This document shows, in pieces, positions 8,201-8,431 of a stretch of DNA of 8,431 nucleotides (its first letter is position 1; each line of letters opens with the position of its first letter). The notes under the pieces are model-generated. The model saw only the letters and a program-made list of their open reading frames with translations, was not told the origin of the DNA and did no database searches. Source of the DNA: Leyella stercorea (GTDB taxonomy: Bacteria > Bacteroidota > Bacteroidia > Bacteroidales > Bacteroidaceae); NCBI RefSeq assembly GCF_021531655.1, contig NZ_JADYUF010000072.1, positions 1 through 8,431 of the forward strand, read 5' to 3'. Made by a program: the position numbers and the translations under genes.

Positions 8201-8342
8201 AGACTACACCGCTAATGCTGTTACTTTTTACCTTACCATCATTAACCACAACAGTCACGTTGTCTTGAGCTTGGGCAGTAGCGGGAGAAACCATTCCCCC
8301 TAATCCCGCCAAGCCGATGGCGAACAATACTTTCTTTTGCAT
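5277..8342 (-). CDS. SusC/RagA-family TonB-dependent outer-membrane transporter
   Basis: Outer-membrane barrel that imports the SusD-captured nutrient using TonB energy; 1021 residues, full length for the family. A signal peptide spans ~1-26 (ending ATAQAQ). Residues ~43-112 form the carboxypeptidase-regulatory-like domain typical of SusC (GVVYSADDNEPLIGAQV, then TDVNGRFSF and VSYIGMETQ). A TonB-box-like segment, SDVVVNGY, lies at 120-127. The plug spans ~130-255 and holds the family signature PLIVIDGVEQ at 203-212 and IERVDILKDASATALYG at 225-241, followed by ENAANGVIVI. From ~255 to the end are barrel strands, ending in MSASLTF with a C-terminal phenylalanine as expected for outer-membrane insertion. 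No STN domain and no anti-sigma partner are seen, so control by a SusC/sigma relay is not indicated. It is the first of the five complete genes. The start is the only one that gives an intact signal peptide. Confidence 0.98.
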   Translation of the reverse strand: MQKKVLFAIGLAGLGGMVSPATAQAQDNVTVVVNDGKVKSNSISGVVYSADDNEPLIGAQVRIVGANVVTITDVNGRFSFKSVELKKQKLQVSYIGMETQTVTAGHEMKVVLKRDSKTLSDVVVNGYFTRKKQTFTGAAKTVTSDEIMKVAPNNILQTLATLDPSLNIAQNNAAGSNPNAVPDLVIRSTTSLSTSNEVGLNAPLIVIDGVEQSLQALYDMDINDIERVDILKDASATALYGENAANGVIVIERKRVSQSPVRIRYTVTPQLSFADLSSYDYCNAAQKLELEKRAGLYKSETGKLDESYFEKLALVTSGIDTDWKSKPVRNSFSHNHSLSISGRGSGLDYNVNANYQNTQGVMKDDGRTRYGMNVYLSYTAINNLVITLRASHDQLNTNSSKYGSFSSYLECNPYDSPYDQYGNLRSELSYEMNNPLYEASLSSFDKSQSRTQQVSLDVRYNIKPNFFITAQGSYNTSRGTSDVFRSPDSHDFKNVTNISQKGKYTLGNTGSDQWAAKLVGNYIHNFDNDGTMLTLNLGGEIKRSKSTSSTLVATGFLSDEQNDIAYATTYPDGGKPSGSEDLSASLGGFLAANFMWKNRYVLDGSYRVSGSSKFGSDHRYAPFWSVGAGWNIHNEEFAKKLGWINTLRLRGSYGYTGSVKFSSYQAVTTYKYNSDYLSYTGVGAIPMGMANPDLKWQTTKKLNVGITSSLFGDRLNVNFDVYNEKTTDMLIDRSLPPSSGTTSVKANLGSQTSNGIEFSLWGKIIKTRDLEWSLSVNGLHSKTTINNISDAMKRMNEQNASGFTSSDGSTNIASSSPLFQYREGESPSAIYAVRSAGIDPATGNEIFIKKDGSYTYKYDSKDQVSCGDTNPTLQGSISSMLQYKNFSLTASFSYRFGGEMYNSTRALKVENVNPRKNCDVRAFTDRWTNVGDVKPYIDIAKATGNTSVYTDRFVEKDDELWLSSLYLQYNVPMTFLKKLHIQKMYLGIGTEDLFRITSAKYERGTSYPFSRSINMSASLTF

Positions 8343-8349
8343 TGGCTGA

Positions 8350-8359
8350 TTTTATTAGT
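8350..8359 (-). promoter_or_regulatory. ACTAATAAAA leader of the susC-type gene
   Basis: ACTAATAAAA, a one-base-longer variant of the leader element seen before the downstream genes, ends 7 nt before the ATG at 8342. There is no strong Shine-Dalgarno. I searched the 41 bp upstream of it for the Bacteroidota promoter pair (TTTG at about -33, TAnnTTTG at about -7) and found no good match, so the operon promoter may lie beyond the right edge. Confidence 0.45.
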
Positions 8360-8383
8360 TTACTCAAGTTTCGGATTTAGAAT

Positions 8384-8431
8384 TCAAGCCGTTTGAGCAT
8401 ACTCTCTAAGTGCAGCCAATCTCTTGTCATT
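8384..8431 (-). CDS. Possible C-terminal tail of an upstream gene, cut by the window edge
   Basis: Taking 8431 as the first base of a codon, the minus strand reads 15 residues, NDKRLAALREYAQTA, then TGA at 8386..8384. The peptide looks like an ordinary helical protein end, and the 41-bp gap to the susC start fits operon spacing. A competing frame with an ATG at 8430 encodes 17 residues to 8377 and cannot be excluded. With so little sequence no family can be named. Confidence 0.35.
   Translation of the reverse strand, partial: NDKRLAALREYAQTA

Noticed and set aside
5277..8342. Anti-sigma/ECF-regulated (STN-domain) transporter
   Set aside because: The region between the signal peptide and the carboxypeptidase-like domain is only about 16 residues, too short for an STN signalling domain, and no sigma or anti-sigma gene is in the window.
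29..8342. Glycan polysaccharide-utilisation locus
   Set aside because: SusC and SusD alone do not prove a glycan substrate. No glycoside hydrolase, lyase, esterase, sulfatase or hybrid two-component regulator is present in the window.
8377..8430. Small minus-strand ORF of 17 codons ahead of the SusC gene, as a leader peptide
   Set aside because: It starts one base from the window edge with no visible leader and has no run of repeated codons suggesting attenuation. The overlapping frame ending at 8384 is at least as plausible.

Overview
The window is a tightly packed, single-direction operon fragment on the minus strand. It comes from a member of the Bacteroidota, most likely an anaerobic gut- or oral-type Bacteroidales. 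The evidence is a SusC/SusD (RagA/RagB) outer-membrane pair, Bacteroidota-style lipoproteins with acidic residues just after the lipidated cysteine, and A-rich leaders in place of strong Shine-Dalgarno sites. Base composition looks balanced by eye (not computed). I cannot separate Prevotella-, Bacteroides- and Muribaculaceae-like hosts from this sequence.

Layout in transcription order (right to left): the tail of an unidentified upstream gene may end at 8384. A SusC-type TonB-dependent transporter follows (8342-5277), then a SusD-type surface lipoprotein (5219-3738), a DUF4843-type surface lipoprotein (3714-2953), a PKD-like surface lipoprotein with a probable beta-propeller-like body (2923-1403), and a secreted TlpA/thioredoxin-fold protein with a WCVPC active site (start most likely 1372, stop at 29). 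A sixth gene may start at position 9 and run off the left edge. Gaps between the five genes are only about 57, 23, 29 and 30 bp, and I see no terminator in any of them, so co-transcription is likely. No stretch over 300 bp lacks a gene. I saw no tRNA, rRNA, CRISPR array, insertion sequence or attachment site.

How the parts should work together: SusC and SusD form a lidded outer-membrane channel powered by TonB. The next two lipoproteins probably sit on the cell surface as accessory parts of the same complex. No glycoside hydrolase, polysaccharide lyase or sulfatase is visible, so this does not look like a normal glycan-utilisation locus. As I recall, the gene order SusC - SusD - DUF4843 - PKD-like matches the Bacteroides thetaiotaomicron BT2264-BT2261 complex, which was crystallised with bound peptide. 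Oligopeptide uptake is therefore my leading hypothesis, but it rests on gene order and family, not on any substrate motif. The TlpA-like protein would act in the periplasm, perhaps on disulfides of cysteine-containing cargo or of its own neighbours.

The most distinctive non-coding signal is an ACAATAAAA-type element just upstream of every gene start. It picks the start of the TlpA-like gene and predicts the sixth gene at the left edge.
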